A stretch of DNA of 64,000 bases from Trichomonas vaginalis G3 (taxonomy: Eukaryota > Parabasalia > Trichomonadida > Trichomonadidae): the NCBI RefSeq assembly GCF_026262505.1, contig NC_067204.1:21669300-21733299 (forward strand), given 5' to 3'. This document shows, piece by piece, positions 48,405 through 59,774 of the stretch. Numbering within the stretch: position 1 is the stretch's first letter; every line of letters begins with the position of its first letter. The translations under genes were made by a program, and so were the position numbers. The notes under the pieces are model-generated. The model worked only from the letters and a program-made list of their open reading frames with translations. It had not been told where the DNA came from and searched no databases.

Positions 48405-49763
48405 AAAGTTGAACAGGGATTAAGAAATTTTGATCCTGAAGAAAATGCTGAGTATACCGATTTTCTACATTTAGAGATTTTACGTATTATCCGTTATAAT
48501 AATCGTGACAAAAAGTCATATTTGAGACTTGCAAAACTCATTTCTGATGATTATCATATAACAGAGGACATCAGCATTCCAACTATTTTTTCCTATCTAT
48601 TTTACGAAGAATATGGTATTAAATTAGACAAGTCTGATGATTTCGAAAAATTTAAATCAGAAAATCTAATTCATTCAGAGAATACGATTTACAGAGCAAT
48701 TATGTACAATGACCTAGAAAGATTCATTTCATTCACTGAAATAGAAGGATTTAATAAAAATCAAACACTTGAAAGTAAATTATACCCAAATATTGGAAAA
48801 CTTTCATTACTTGAATTGTGTTGTTATCATGGAGCAGTTGATTGTTTCAAGTTATTAAGAACGAAATTTAACTCAGAAATAACTCAAACATGTCTTCAAT
48901 TTTCATTTTTAGGAGGAAATCAAGAAATCATAAGTGAATGTTTGAAATATCAAACACCAGATAAATATTCCATTGAATATGCAATTGCCTCGCACAACAT
49001 TGATTTTGTCACATTCTTGATGAATGAATACAATATGGAGATCGATTTAAATTATTGTGTACGGTATAATAATCTTGATTTATTATTAGTTTATTTCGAC
49101 CAAACCAATGATATTAACAAATGCATTATTTGTTCCATAAGTCTTAATATTCCATCCTTTTATGAATATTTCATTTCACAAAGCTCCAATATCAATGAAA
49201 AAGATATATGAGGAGAAACCACTCTTCATATTGCTGCAAAATATGAATGTAAAGATGCAACTGAACTTCTTATCTCAGATGGGATAAATATCAATGAAAA
49301 AGATGATGCTGGAAGAACCGCTCTTCATTATGCAGCAGTAAATAATTATAACAAAGAAATAGTCGAAATTCTTATTTTACATGGTGCAACTATAAATGAA
49401 AAAGATAACGATGGACAAACCGCACTTCATATTGCAGCAGGATGTAATAGTAAAAAATAGCTGAACTTCTTATCACATTGTGCAAACATCAACGAAAAAG
49501 ATAAAGATGGAGAAACCGCTATTCATATTCTAATCAAAAATAATTCTAAAGAAATGGTCGATTTTCTTAGATCACATGGTGAAAATGTAAATGAATAAGA
49601 TAATGATGAAAAATCAACTCTTCATTATGCAGTATATGATAATAATAAAGAACCAATGAATCTACTTATTTCACATGGTGCAAAAATCTCTGAAAAAGAT
49701 GAAAACTATATGTGCCTTTTTTACAGTTCTATTTTATCTGATAGTAAAATTAAATTTTTATAA
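48405..49763 (+). pseudogene. Ankyrin-repeat (DUF3447-like) pseudogene
   Basis: Starts without its N-terminal 60 residues, 40 bp after the BspA gene. Open part 48522-49211 contains RLAKLISDDYHITEDI, LLELCCYHGAVDCFKLLRTK, HNIDFVTFLMNEYNMEID. Then ankyrin repeats continue past a TGA at 49209-49211, a frameshift/stop cluster near 49458 and a TAA near 49596. Very similar at DNA level to 55799-56464 on the other strand, for example across NDLERFISFTEIEGFNKNQT. A decayed member of the ankyrin family. Confidence 0.8.
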
Positions 49764-49793
49764 CAAATAAACAAGCAAAATAATATTATAGCT

Positions 49794-51536
49794 TCACTTC
49801 TTTCCTTCTTTAATAGGTTGATTCATTAGCATCAAAATCTCATCATGCTGTTTTGATAACGAAAGCTTTGTCTGTGATATAGAATTAGTTACAACATTTG
49901 ATAATTGTAGAATTTGATTGGTTGTTTTTTCGTAGTCAACTGATTTTTCTGTTTTATTTTGAAGTGATGATTTTAAAGATTCCAAAATATCTGTTTTTAA
50001 GCTTTGGAACTCTGTTCTTCTGATACAATGGCAATGAGGATCATTTAATTCATTAATTTCATTCTGGAGTTCTTCTATTTTGATGTTTAACTCTTGAATT
50101 TTTTGATTTAATTGTGCTTTTTCATTTTGTAATAGACCATTTTCTGAATTATACTTCATTTCATTTTCTTTCAATTGTTTTTCTAATACTGATATGTTTT
50201 GATCTTTTTCTGCTAATTTCTTCATATAATCATCAACCTCCGCTATTAAATGATCATTTTCAGTTGTTGCATCAGATAGTTTAGATTCAAGAATTGGAAT
50301 TTGTTTAGAATTATCTTCAAGAATATTAATCTTTTCGTTTTTAAGATCGTTTTCCTTTTTACTGACTCTTAGTTGCCCATTTAGTTCAGAAATTTGCGAA
50401 TTTAGATCATTGTTTAAGCTTGTAGCTTTAGATAGTTTATGTTTAAGTTTTTGAAGTGAATTTATGTATTCGGACACTTGATCTTGTTGTTGTTTATTTT
50501 GAGCTTGGAGTTCAGCGTTTTTATCACTTTGGATTTCTAATTCATGCTTAAGCTTTTCAATTTCGTCTTCTTTTTCAGAAGTCTTCTGTTCCATGCGTTT
50601 TTGCTGAATACCAATCCTTTTTTGTGCATCTCCAAGCTTATTTTCGAGCTGTTTATGATCATTGTATTGTTCCGAAATCTTTTCTTGTAATTGCTTGATA
50701 AGATCTTGATATTGAAGCGCTTGTTTAGTAAGTTTATCAATATCAGCTTTTTGAGCAGCAATTGTATCAGTTCCATCGTTTAAAGTCTGATTTAATTGAG
50801 ATAATTCACGTTCACGAGTATTGTTCAGTTCTTCGTAATTCTTTTTAAGGATTTCAATCGTTATTTCATATTTAGATGCGTTTTGCTGGAGTTGGTCTTT
50901 TAATAAAGCAATTTGATTATTTGCATTTTTTAATTTTTCGGTAAGCTCATCAATAGATTGTCCATTCTTTGCATATTTCTCATTTAAATCCCGTAATTGA
51001 ATAATTTGATCGTTTGCTGAAGAGTATTTAGCGCTTAGTGATGTGAATTTTTGAATTAAGTCAGAAAGTAAGATTTTTGTTCCATCTGGTAATGTAATTG
51101 GAGCACCATTTCTCAAATCATTTCGTTTTGCATCATCTAATTCGCCCTCTAGTTTAATTTTATCGCGACTTAAGTCATCATTGCTTTTTTGGAGATTTTG
51201 AATCTTCTGCATGAGTTCTTTGTTCCTTTTATCTGCGTTTGTCTTAATATTTTCGAATTGTATCTTAAGCGTAGTATTTTCTGCAATCGCATCTCTCATT
51301 TGTGTATTATTTCTCTTTAAATCGACAATCCTTACTTTGTATAATTCGTATTCCTCTTCAATTTGTTTGTATTTCATCTTTAAATCGAATAATTCTTTCT
51401 GAGTCTTTGTTAATAAAACTTGATATTCCCTAACAAGAATGAAAGGATCTTGTTTCCCATTTAAATTATCTTCTGTAGTAGATGTATCGTGAAGAAATGA
51501 AGATTCATCAAGGATACTATTATCAATTTCGGTCAT
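49794..51536 (-). CDS. Long coiled-coil protein
   Basis: 580 residues, reads whole. After a short acidic Ser/Thr-rich N-terminus (NSILDESSFLHDTSTTED) almost the whole protein is coiled coil (about 30-500), with heptad-rich Lys/Glu/Gln/Leu sequence and few prolines. A Cys/His bit (NDPHCHCIRRTEFQSLKTDI) sits near 500, followed by a final helix. Such proteins are usually cytoskeletal, Golgi or centrosomal tethers; no family-specific motif seen. Two TCA(C/T)T boxes lie upstream (51538-51542 and 51581-51585). Confidence 0.7.
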   Translation of the reverse strand: MTEIDNSILDESSFLHDTSTTEDNLNGKQDPFILVREYQVLLTKTQKELFDLKMKYKQIEEEYELYKVRIVDLKRNNTQMRDAIAENTTLKIQFENIKTNADKRNKELMQKIQNLQKSNDDLSRDKIKLEGELDDAKRNDLRNGAPITLPDGTKILLSDLIQKFTSLSAKYSSANDQIIQLRDLNEKYAKNGQSIDELTEKLKNANNQIALLKDQLQQNASKYEITIEILKKNYEELNNTRERELSQLNQTLNDGTDTIAAQKADIDKLTKQALQYQDLIKQLQEKISEQYNDHKQLENKLGDAQKRIGIQQKRMEQKTSEKEDEIEKLKHELEIQSDKNAELQAQNKQQQDQVSEYINSLQKLKHKLSKATSLNNDLNSQISELNGQLRVSKKENDLKNEKINILEDNSKQIPILESKLSDATTENDHLIAEVDDYMKKLAEKDQNISVLEKQLKENEMKYNSENGLLQNEKAQLNQKIQELNIKIEELQNEINELNDPHCHCIRRTEFQSLKTDILESLKSSLQNKTEKSVDYEKTTNQILQLSNVVTNSISQTKLSLSKQHDEILMLMNQPIKEGKK

Positions 51537-51537
51537 A

Positions 51538-51542
51538 AATGA
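51538..51542 (-). promoter_or_regulatory. Initiator-like element for coiled-coil gene
   Basis: Minus strand reads TCATT just 4 bases before the ATG; a second TCACT lies at 51581-51585. Either could be used. Confidence 0.35.
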
Positions 51543-52539
51543 TTTTCAAGATTTTTTAAACGGTCGCTATATAAAATTTTAGTGAGCATTTATAAATTAA
51601 TGCAATTGATTAATGGGAATCTCATGTATATCTGCTGATGGCTATAATTTATACTTTAAAACTCGGTTTTTCTGAATTTGAGAAGATCTATGTAACAAAT
51701 CTTCTAAAATATTTGCTCTATACATTGAACTTAAGGTCTCTTCTAGTAATATGTAAATAGTTAATGCGAAATCCAGATAATTTTTTTGGATATCTTTGAT
51801 TTCTTCTAGAATTACAATCTGATATTCCTCTGTTTTGAGTAATTCATCATAATTCGACGAATTTCCGTTCTGGTCAATAGATTATCAGCATGTCATCATT
51901 CTAATGGCATGTTTTTAAAATCATTCAAGTAGTTGATTGTCCAATTCATTAAATATTAAAAAAGGGGGACAAACAAAATTTACCCACTTTTCATGAATTT
52001 TGAATTGGAAAAATTCTTCAAAAAGAATAAGCAATTAAAACGAATTACATGTATCGCTCCATGTATCACATGAAATAAGAGGTATTTTTATGCATACTTA
52101 TCATAGTTCTCATCGGTATTGAAATTTCCTACCCAAAACACATGAAGAAAATAAAAGTGCAGTCACTTCCTTCCAAACAAAATTATGGACTAAAACTCTA
52201 GTTAGGAACTGCATATAGCTGTAGTATAGGATGAGTTTAGAAAAAGCCAGCTAACTCTGTATAGGTAATTTATAATCTTATTCATTATAGAAGCTATTTT
52301 ATTACTGTGAATAGTTTATAACGAAATTTACTGAAATTACAAAATATAATCAGTCAGAAGAGGGTTAATTCGAATAAATACGCATTGAGAATACATAGAT
52401 GGATGTGTTTTGTTGCATTGTCCTATTGAAGGATTACTTTATAAAATACATAGAGATAATAGAGGCATATAAATACCCTAGAATTTAAATATTGTACCTT
52501 TGTAATCAAGATTTTATTTGAATAGTTTACGAAGCTTTT
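51543..52539. other. Intergenic, divergent
   Basis: About 1 kb between the coiled-coil gene and the importin-like gene. No supported gene, RNA or repeat recognised; one GGGGGAC-type G run near 51965. Confidence 0.4.
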
Positions 52540-54924
52540 ATGGAGGATCTTTTAATTACTGCTCAAACAAATTGTGATCTACGCGAATCTGCGGAAAACA
52601 AAATCAAAGAATTAGAAGAAAATCAGCCAGAACAACTTTTGTCTGAATTGCTACAAATTTTGAATGATTTTCACAAAGATTATCGCGCCCTATCACTTGC
52701 AGCAATCATTTCATATCAAATTCTACAAGTTATGACAATAGAAAATAATGGATCAGATATATTTTTCGATGCTGTCCAAAAGTCATTTAATCTTCTTTCT
52801 CATCCAAATGACCAAGTTGCACAATCTGCTTCACAAATACTTGCAATTGCATCATCACCATTAATACGATCTAATTTAGCTAATAATATTATTACTGATC
52901 TAGTTTCAAATCTCAATACAACTAATGATCCAAGAATTGTTCATTTTATTATAACATCGATTGAAGGTATACTCAAAGAATGTTCTCTTGAAAGAGAACA
53001 ATCAATACCAATTTTCGAATCAATTTTACAAATTTCAGACTCAAATTTATTTACAAAAGATGTAATTAGAGCTCTAACACTACTTTGCGATGAAATACCA
53101 ATTGTTATTAACCAAGAAAATATTTTCAATAAAATTTTTGAAATAATAACTCAATCAACACAATCAAAAGAATACAAGGCAGAATCTTATCGATTCTGGT
53201 ATAAACTCATCAAAAGTTCCTTTTCAGTTTTTGAAATTTTTTTAGATTTTCTTTTATCCACAATTGAAAGCGATCTAGAATCTTTCGATCAATTAGAACA
53301 GTCTACAATTATTAATATATCAATGATTGTTGAAAGAATTGCTAAAATTCAGATTTCCCAGCAAAAAATATTTATAAATTTAGAAAAAATGTTCAAAATT
53401 TGTCAAAATCTTATTAATATTCATTTATTATCAACTCCAGAAGAAAATCCACAAGATGAACAATGGGGAGTTTACCAAGCATCTGGCAATGCAATAACAT
53501 CTCTTTGCAGAAGTTCAGGAGATAAAATTGGTCAATTTTTATTAGAAAATATTGATAATATTTTATCTAATTTTGATGATGAGAAACACAAAGAAACTTG
53601 TTTATTTTTAGCTATAAATTGTGTAGAAGAAAGCATATCATTATCATATGATCATTTCATGACAATTCTTTCTACAATGTTTAATAATGATTCTTGTTTG
53701 CGTGTTATATTTCAATGTCTTAATTTCATTATTGTTTTTGTAAATAGAAACAAAATTGGTCTTTCTGATGAAGAAAAAAGTGGATTATTACAACTTGTAG
53801 AACCAGTAGCATCATTATTAGATTGTAATGATTTATTTATTATTAAGATTTCCTTGGCATGCCTTTCTTATTTGTCTGTTTTCGAATTGTCTCCCAGAAA
53901 TGAAATTATGGAATTAATTTTGTCAAAAATTATTTGTGATGATGAATTAGTATCAAATGGAGCAACAGATGCCTTAGAATTATTTTTTGATGTCACAGAG
54001 AGCATTGATTGTGCTTTAGCATCTATTCCTTTCCTTCTACAAGCATATAGAGAAAAATCTCAAAATGAAACATATTATACAAATATTGCTGATTCAATTA
54101 TGTTTTGTGCAACAACTGCAAAAGTTGTCATCGAAGATTACGCGATGGATATTATTGAAGCGCTTATTGAAGACATAGAACAATCTGATACTATATTCGA
54201 AGTGATTTGTTATGTTTCAGGATTTGTTAATGATATATCTCAAGAATATTTAGAAATTCTTCATAATATTTTCATTATTTCTCTTCAAAATATTGAAGAT
54301 GAGGAAGTTTACACAAGTAGATGTATGAATTTACTTGATATAATGAAAAATAACAACTTTGCAATATATATTGAGAATTTGGCCAACATTTTATTATCAA
54401 ATGTTGGAACAATTAGTCAAAATATTTCTAATGATTCTATTTATGTGCTTTCCAGAGCTGTTGAATTATTTCCCAATCAAATGGAACGTTTTAATGAATA
54501 TTTAATCGAAATTGTTAAATCATTTTTTGAAAATTTTGATCAATCAGCAGAAAACCAAACAATCTCAGTCAATTTGAATTTATTATCAGCACTGCTCTCA
54601 ACACATCTTGATCTTTTTATTATGATGAAAGAATTCGTTTTTAGTATCATCGAAAATTGCAAAGAAATTGCATATGTGAGTGGAATTGTTTGCAGTGATT
54701 TAATGAGTTTATATCGAGATATGATTTTATGTGACAAAGATGTCGCAAAAGAATTTATTCTTTCTCATGATACTTTTTTTAAAATCCTTTCAAAATCATT
54801 TCTTTTTAATGATGATTGCTATGAAATTCGAAATAATTTGATCTTCCTTTTAGAACAAATTGAAATAGATGTATCAGAGTATGTGGATATCTCTGAAGAA
54901 GACGAAAAGGATGTTGCGGATTAA
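52540..54924 (+). CDS. Importin beta-like karyopherin
   Basis: 794 residues of helical HEAT repeats. The N-terminus DLLITAQTNCDLRESAENKI, then ALSLAAIISYQIL matches the importin-beta start (helix, 'A...L..f', 'R..A.l.l...l'). WGVYQASGNAITSLCRSSGD at about 307-326 fits the conserved 'W....A...L..l....' repeat of importin beta. An acidic C-terminus (SEYVDISEEDEKDVAD) is present. Karyopherin beta carries cargo through nuclear pores with Ran. Length is a little below the usual 870. Other HEAT karyopherins (transportin, exportin) cannot be excluded. Confidence 0.7.
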   Translation: MEDLLITAQTNCDLRESAENKIKELEENQPEQLLSELLQILNDFHKDYRALSLAAIISYQILQVMTIENNGSDIFFDAVQKSFNLLSHPNDQVAQSASQILAIASSPLIRSNLANNIITDLVSNLNTTNDPRIVHFIITSIEGILKECSLEREQSIPIFESILQISDSNLFTKDVIRALTLLCDEIPIVINQENIFNKIFEIITQSTQSKEYKAESYRFWYKLIKSSFSVFEIFLDFLLSTIESDLESFDQLEQSTIINISMIVERIAKIQISQQKIFINLEKMFKICQNLINIHLLSTPEENPQDEQWGVYQASGNAITSLCRSSGDKIGQFLLENIDNILSNFDDEKHKETCLFLAINCVEESISLSYDHFMTILSTMFNNDSCLRVIFQCLNFIIVFVNRNKIGLSDEEKSGLLQLVEPVASLLDCNDLFIIKISLACLSYLSVFELSPRNEIMELILSKIICDDELVSNGATDALELFFDVTESIDCALASIPFLLQAYREKSQNETYYTNIADSIMFCATTAKVVIEDYAMDIIEALIEDIEQSDTIFEVICYVSGFVNDISQEYLEILHNIFIISLQNIEDEEVYTSRCMNLLDIMKNNNFAIYIENLANILLSNVGTISQNISNDSIYVLSRAVELFPNQMERFNEYLIEIVKSFFENFDQSAENQTISVNLNLLSALLSTHLDLFIMMKEFVFSIIENCKEIAYVSGIVCSDLMSLYRDMILCDKDVAKEFILSHDTFFKILSKSFLFNDDCYEIRNNLIFLLEQIEIDVSEYVDISEEDEKDVAD

Positions 54925-55044
54925 GACCAATGTTTGTAAAAATATAACATATATTACTTTCTAATTTTTACATAATTTTTACTCGAAATTAAAAGAAAAA
55001 TAAGGGAAGAGTATTTTGCAGGAGCATTTTTTTTAATCATGCAA
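54925..55044. other. Short intergenic
   Basis: AT-rich; nothing recognised. Confidence 0.3.
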
Positions 55045-56464
55045 AATAAAACGTTGAACTGTTTCTTTATTATTTTTATTTGCTCTATAATAAAGAGCAG
55101 TTTTCCCGTTTTGCTGTATAAAGAGCTGTGCGTCCATCTTTATCTTTTTAATTGATATTTGCACCATGTGAAATAAGAAGTTCGACTATTTCTTTATTAT
55201 TATTTTCTGATGCATAATGAAGAGCAGTTTGTCCATAATTATCTTTTTCATTTATATTTGCACCATGTGAAATAAGAAGTTCGACTATTTCTTTTTTATA
55301 TTTATATTCTGCTGCATAATGAAGAGCGGTTTTTCCATTACAATCTTTTTCATTTATATTTGCACCATGTGAAATAAGAAGTTTGGCTGTTTCATCACTA
55401 TTGAAATCAATTGCATTTTTAAGAGCGGTTTTTCCATATTTATCTTTTTCATTGATACTTATACCATGTGAAATAAGAAATTCGGCTGCTTCTTTACTAT
55501 TATAATTTGCTGCAAAATGAAGAGCTGTTCTTCCATCATTATCTTTTTCATTGATATTTGCACCATGTGAAAGGAAATACTCACAAAGGGAAGGAATATC
55601 AAAAATCGATGAAAGAACAAAGCATTCGCTAATATCATTAGTTTGATCAAAATAAACTAAAAATGAATCAAGATTATTATGCATTCCGCAATCATATAAA
55701 AAGATCTTTATATTGTATTCATTCATCAAGAATGTGACAAAATCAATGTTGTGCGAGGCAATTGCATATTCAATGGAATATTTATCTGGTGTCTCGTGTT
55801 ACAAACATTCACTTATGATCTCTTGATTTCCTCCTAAAAATGAAAGATATAGACACTTTTGAGTTATCTTTGAGTTAAATTTGGTTCTTAAGAACTTGAA
55901 ACAATCAACTGCTCCATGATAACAACATAATTCAAGTAATGAAAGTTTTCCAATATTTGGGTATAATTTACTTTCAAGTGTTTGATTTTTATTAAACCCT
56001 TCTATTTCAGTGAATGAAATGAATCTTTCTAGGTCATTGTACATAATTGCTCTGTAAATCGTATCTTTGGAATGAATATCCAGATTTTCTAATTTAAGTT
56101 TTTCGAAATCATCAGACTTGTCTAATTTAATTCCATATTCTTTGTAAAATAGATAGTTAGAAGTGAGCGTAAGAAAACCGACATCTGTTATATGATAATC
56201 ATCAGATAGGAGTTTGGCAAGTCTCAAATATGACTTTTTGTAACGATTATTATAAAGAATAATATATAAAATATCTTTCATAATTTTTTTGAGGACGATA
56301 TTCCTTGAATCAATCAATTCTGTTTTGATCGTATTGTAAATCTTGTTTAAATCTTCTTCGTTTTCTGTTTTTAGCTGATGCAACGCAATATATAAATCAA
56401 TTTGGTGTGCAAACATACTTCGCAATTCACTGTATTTATTTGGATGGATGTTTTGTTCAGACAT
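55045..56464 (-). pseudogene. Ankyrin-repeat (DUF3447-like) pseudogene, two in-frame stops
   Basis: From ATG 56464 (NIHPNKYSELRSMFAHQIDL) through RLAKLLSDDYHITDV and LLELCCYHGAVDCFKFLRTK to a TAA near 55799 (paralogues read CLKYQTPDK, here CL then stop then ETPDK). The same frame then continues through HNIDFVTFLMNEYNIKI and five ankyrin repeats to a second TAA at 55148 (NIN then stop, where paralogues have NINEKD). A decayed repeat follows to about 55045. Close DNA copy of 48405-49763 in inverse orientation. Confidence 0.8.
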
Positions 56465-56978
56465 GAAGAAACCACTGTCTTAGTTTACAACTATTCAATT
56501 TATAACATTTGCTTTAAAAATGGTATAACAACAAAGAATTGGCGACCAATATTATGAAATATATAATCAATGATACAATATTATCTTATGCACAAATGTA
56601 TTCAAATATCTAATGTGGTGAATCGCAGAAATTCTTCAAAAATGGGTTGTAGAGTTTTTTCAATGATGAAGATATAGACTCTTAATCATATTTAAACATA
56701 TTATTTCAATAAAAAATGAACATTGGATGTACCAATTTTGAGAAACCTTGATCAGCAGGCTCTCAGTGAAAACTCCATTGTTTAAGATTTTGATCAAATC
56801 TCTTCTTTTTGATATCTGAAACGACAGATAGGTAGATAATGATATGGTCATGTTATGGTCATGCTTATGCATAATTATATCTATTCTATCAAGAGAAAAT
56901 AGACCTCGAAGTGTCGAAAATTGAATAGTTTAAACTACAGAGGAATGAAGGTTTGACCTCAATTTTTTTTTTTTGAAA
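56465..56978. other. Intergenic
   Basis: AT-rich. Holds AATTGAATAGTTTA at 56919-56932, a 14-mer that also forms the arms of the palindrome at 59949-59995. No gene. Confidence 0.4.
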
Positions 56979-58361
56979 ATGAAACCAGAAGAACTTCAGT
57001 ATATTAATCAAGTTGGAAATGCTTTAGATACGTTTGTTAACGCTGTGAAAAGTGAAATAGCAACAGACATCATTTCATCTGCTAACAATATTACAAATTT
57101 AATTCAAGAAAATATCAAAATTCCGGTTACAACGTTTACATCACAAAATTTTGTAACAGCTCTCGAAATATCGCTTAGCAAATCCAATGCTCCTATCTTA
57201 ATTTCAGTTTTTTCAATGCTTTCAAAAATATTTTTTGCAACAGATAAATTAACAAGCTCTCTCAAGATTAATATCATTGAATTGTTTAAGCATGCATCAT
57301 CTCAAATCCTATTAGAACAAAATGTACCTATTTTCGCTTGTCTTCTTAATATAGCAAGTGAATACAATCATAATTCACATGAAATAATAGAATTAGCATC
57401 GTTTTCAGAACTTCTCTTAGAATCTCTTAAAAAACGCGAAATCACTTATTACGATGTCCTTTATCTTTACAATGTTCATACAGGATTACCGTATGAGCCT
57501 GTAGACAATCCTTTAACATGCAATGTAATGCGTCTGCTATTCGAAGTAGCTTTCAATTCCCCTCCTGAAATAGGAAGAGTTGCTTTATTTACACTTGCAA
57601 ATAATACTGTTCTCAGAATGCTTGGTTCTACACGTATTCTTAATGCTTGTGGACTCTTTGATAGATTTATCGAAATACTACCGCAGCTTTCCGGTGAATA
57701 TCTCGATGCAGTCATTTTTATTTTGTCAAGATTTGTTCATAACGAAATGTTTGAGGATACGAACAAAAAGGATGTATTTAGCAAAGCTATTCCACTTGAT
57801 TATTTCGCTCAAAATATAGGAAATTTCGAAGAATCTTGCAGATTGTCATTAATTAGTTTAATTACCGAACTTGGTAGAACAAGAACCTTAGATATACTAC
57901 AGACAGATATTGTTTCTTATCTTTGTGATTGGTACACTAACAGTCCAAACTACAATGTCTATCAAAAAAGTGGTCTTGCATTGTGTTGCATGATTTCCAA
58001 CTTAGAAGACCCTTATACTCAGTTTCCAAATGTTTTTGAAGTACTAAAGATCCTTATCGAGAAGATTGCAGACGGTTCTGATGAAATGGTTGCTTATTTC
58101 GTCATAAAAGTCGCTTTCAAGATCAAAGCAAAGATGTCAATGAATGGATTGGCCCAGAAATATGAAGATCAGGCAGATAACATTGGTTTGATGGAAATGA
58201 TTGAAACTTACAGTGTTTCTGGAAGCGACAACTTGATTGATGCAATAGAATTCTTGAATTTAAACATTGACTTCTATGGATTAACTGAGAAATTGAAAGA
58301 AGCAAAAGAAGAAAGAGATCGATTGGCTCTGGAGATTGGAGAACCTCTAAAATATCGATAA
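56979..58361 (+). CDS. ARM/HEAT-like helical protein, unknown
   Basis: 460 residues from the ATG at 56979; the frame is open a few codons upstream with no ATG. Regular helical repeats with ARM/HEAT spacing (NAPILISVFSMLSKIFFATD, IGRVALFTLANNTVLRMLGS, YNVYQKSGLALCCMISNLED) and a C-terminal short coiled coil (KLKEAKEERDRLALEIG). No specific family motif was found. Proteins of this shape are usually scaffolds or adaptors. Confidence 0.65.
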   Translation: MKPEELQYINQVGNALDTFVNAVKSEIATDIISSANNITNLIQENIKIPVTTFTSQNFVTALEISLSKSNAPILISVFSMLSKIFFATDKLTSSLKINIIELFKHASSQILLEQNVPIFACLLNIASEYNHNSHEIIELASFSELLLESLKKREITYYDVLYLYNVHTGLPYEPVDNPLTCNVMRLLFEVAFNSPPEIGRVALFTLANNTVLRMLGSTRILNACGLFDRFIEILPQLSGEYLDAVIFILSRFVHNEMFEDTNKKDVFSKAIPLDYFAQNIGNFEESCRLSLISLITELGRTRTLDILQTDIVSYLCDWYTNSPNYNVYQKSGLALCCMISNLEDPYTQFPNVFEVLKILIEKIADGSDEMVAYFVIKVAFKIKAKMSMNGLAQKYEDQADNIGLMEMIETYSVSGSDNLIDAIEFLNLNIDFYGLTEKLKEAKEERDRLALEIGEPLKYR

Positions 58362-59197
58362 AATAAAGAATAATATAATGTGATATAATTTTTTTAAGGG
58401 TGCACTTACCACTTTCTGACATTCGCTCAAAAATCGGAATACAGGCATGAAGAATATCAGAAAAATAACAAAATTTACACTTTTGTTGCGTTTTTATACA
58501 TGCGTGAAGCTTGTTAAAAATGCAATAAAAGTGTAATTATCATATTAATGGTTCTAATGCCGAACAGCATTTGAATCAAAAATAATCGTATGTTTGATAA
58601 TTATCATTTTCATCCGGCATCTGAATTAATGAACTATAACTATATTTCTATTAATTTAAGCTCAATCCTCTCATACATATCTTTATTTTTTGGTTCACAA
58701 GACATTTTCTATCTTTGTAAATGAATTTTCAAACTTGGAAAGCCCTAAATAAATGAAGGATGTTTTATTGTCGTCTGGAAAAGTGACAAAATTATCATTG
58801 TCGACTAAAAAAGAGATTTTACAAGCATGTTTTGATACCTAAAATAGGAAGAACATCAATACCATCTATGTGTAGAGAGGGAAAACACAAATTATATTTT
58901 GAGTGGCTCTATATCAGGCGAAAAATTCTCGAATTCTAAAATTGGCATTGGATAATTAATAGTTTAATAAGGGAAAATGAGAGACCTTATTAGATGAGAT
59001 TTTAATAGCACATGTAATATATCTTTTGTAAAAAAATAGATTAATTCAATGATTGGTTTGTACACATCTACTATTCAAATGGATTTATCTTCTAATATAA
59101 GCGTAAAGCATTTGGTTCTGGAAATAGCAATTAAAAATAATTCAATAGGATTTTTTTTTGTAATGTACATTTATAGATAATAAAAACAAGTATTTTA
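58362..59197. other. Intergenic with dispersed repeat copy 2
   Basis: Holds TTAAGGGTGCACTTACC near 58395 (similar in its first nine bases to the MITE ends), the repeat copy at 58540-58610, and otherwise AT-rich sequence without a gene. Confidence 0.4.
58540..58610. repeat. Palindromic dispersed repeat, copy 2
   Basis: Core 58560-58597 equals 36577-36614 at 37 of 38 positions. Flanking arms TAATTATCA (left, near 58534) and TGATAATTA (right, near 58595) pair with each other, but differ from the arms of copy 1. Confidence 0.7.
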
Positions 59198-59746
59198 TTA
59201 TTTTTCTGTTGCTTCAGCTTGACAATAGCAGCAAATGCCGTTAACGGGCTTTACAGTACCACATACAGGACATTTTTCATAAAGTTTTTGTTCTGTATCG
59301 TAAATTATATGGTTAATGCAATACTTTGAGAAAGGCAATGCATAATGTGAACATGAAACATCTGCACAGATAGGTCTATTATCTTTTCTAGAATAATATG
59401 CTTTTTCAACCCATTTGTGCCTTTCATGCATTAGCTCATTGATTTTATTTAGATTTCCACTAGCTAATATTTCTCTAATATTTGTGATTTCATCGCCAAT
59501 TAATTCAGCTCTTTGTAATGATCTCAATTGATGAGCATAAAATTGTCTGACTTTCCAATATTTATCTTCTAAGGATTTTGGAGCCGAGTCTCCTCGTGAC
59601 ATTTGATATAAAGCGCTAGTATCTACAGGATTGAAAGATCCGTCTTCTCCAAATGGATTTGTAGTTACCATATAATTTGCGGGTGGATCTTCAACGGGAA
59701 TTTCAAACCCTTCTTTCTCAAGTTGCTCTTTGATTTGATCATTCAT
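59198..59746 (-). CDS. zf-C3Hc3H protein (KANSL2/INO80D-like domain)
   Basis: 182 residues. The C-terminal half shows the C3HC3H pattern: PICADVSCSHYALPFSKYCI, then NHIIYDTEQKLYEKCPVCG, the 'C....C....LP.s.yC..Hi..d..Q.ly..C' signature of chromatin complex subunits such as KANSL2 and INO80D, with a last CCYC pair near the end. The N-terminal half is helical (YWKVRQFYAHQLRSLQRAEL). It is much shorter than the animal proteins and probably a minimal subunit of a histone acetyltransferase or remodelling complex in the nucleus (inference). Initiator-like TCACT at 59770-59774. Confidence 0.7.
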   Translation of the reverse strand: MNDQIKEQLEKEGFEIPVEDPPANYMVTTNPFGEDGSFNPVDTSALYQMSRGDSAPKSLEDKYWKVRQFYAHQLRSLQRAELIGDEITNIREILASGNLNKINELMHERHKWVEKAYYSRKDNRPICADVSCSHYALPFSKYCINHIIYDTEQKLYEKCPVCGTVKPVNGICCYCQAEATEK

Positions 59747-59769
59747 TTCCTAAATTATTTACTATAAAA

Positions 59770-59774
59770 AGTGA
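59770..59774 (-). promoter_or_regulatory. Initiator-like element for zf-C3Hc3H gene
   Basis: Minus strand reads TCACT with its A 26 bases before the ATG. Confidence 0.5.
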
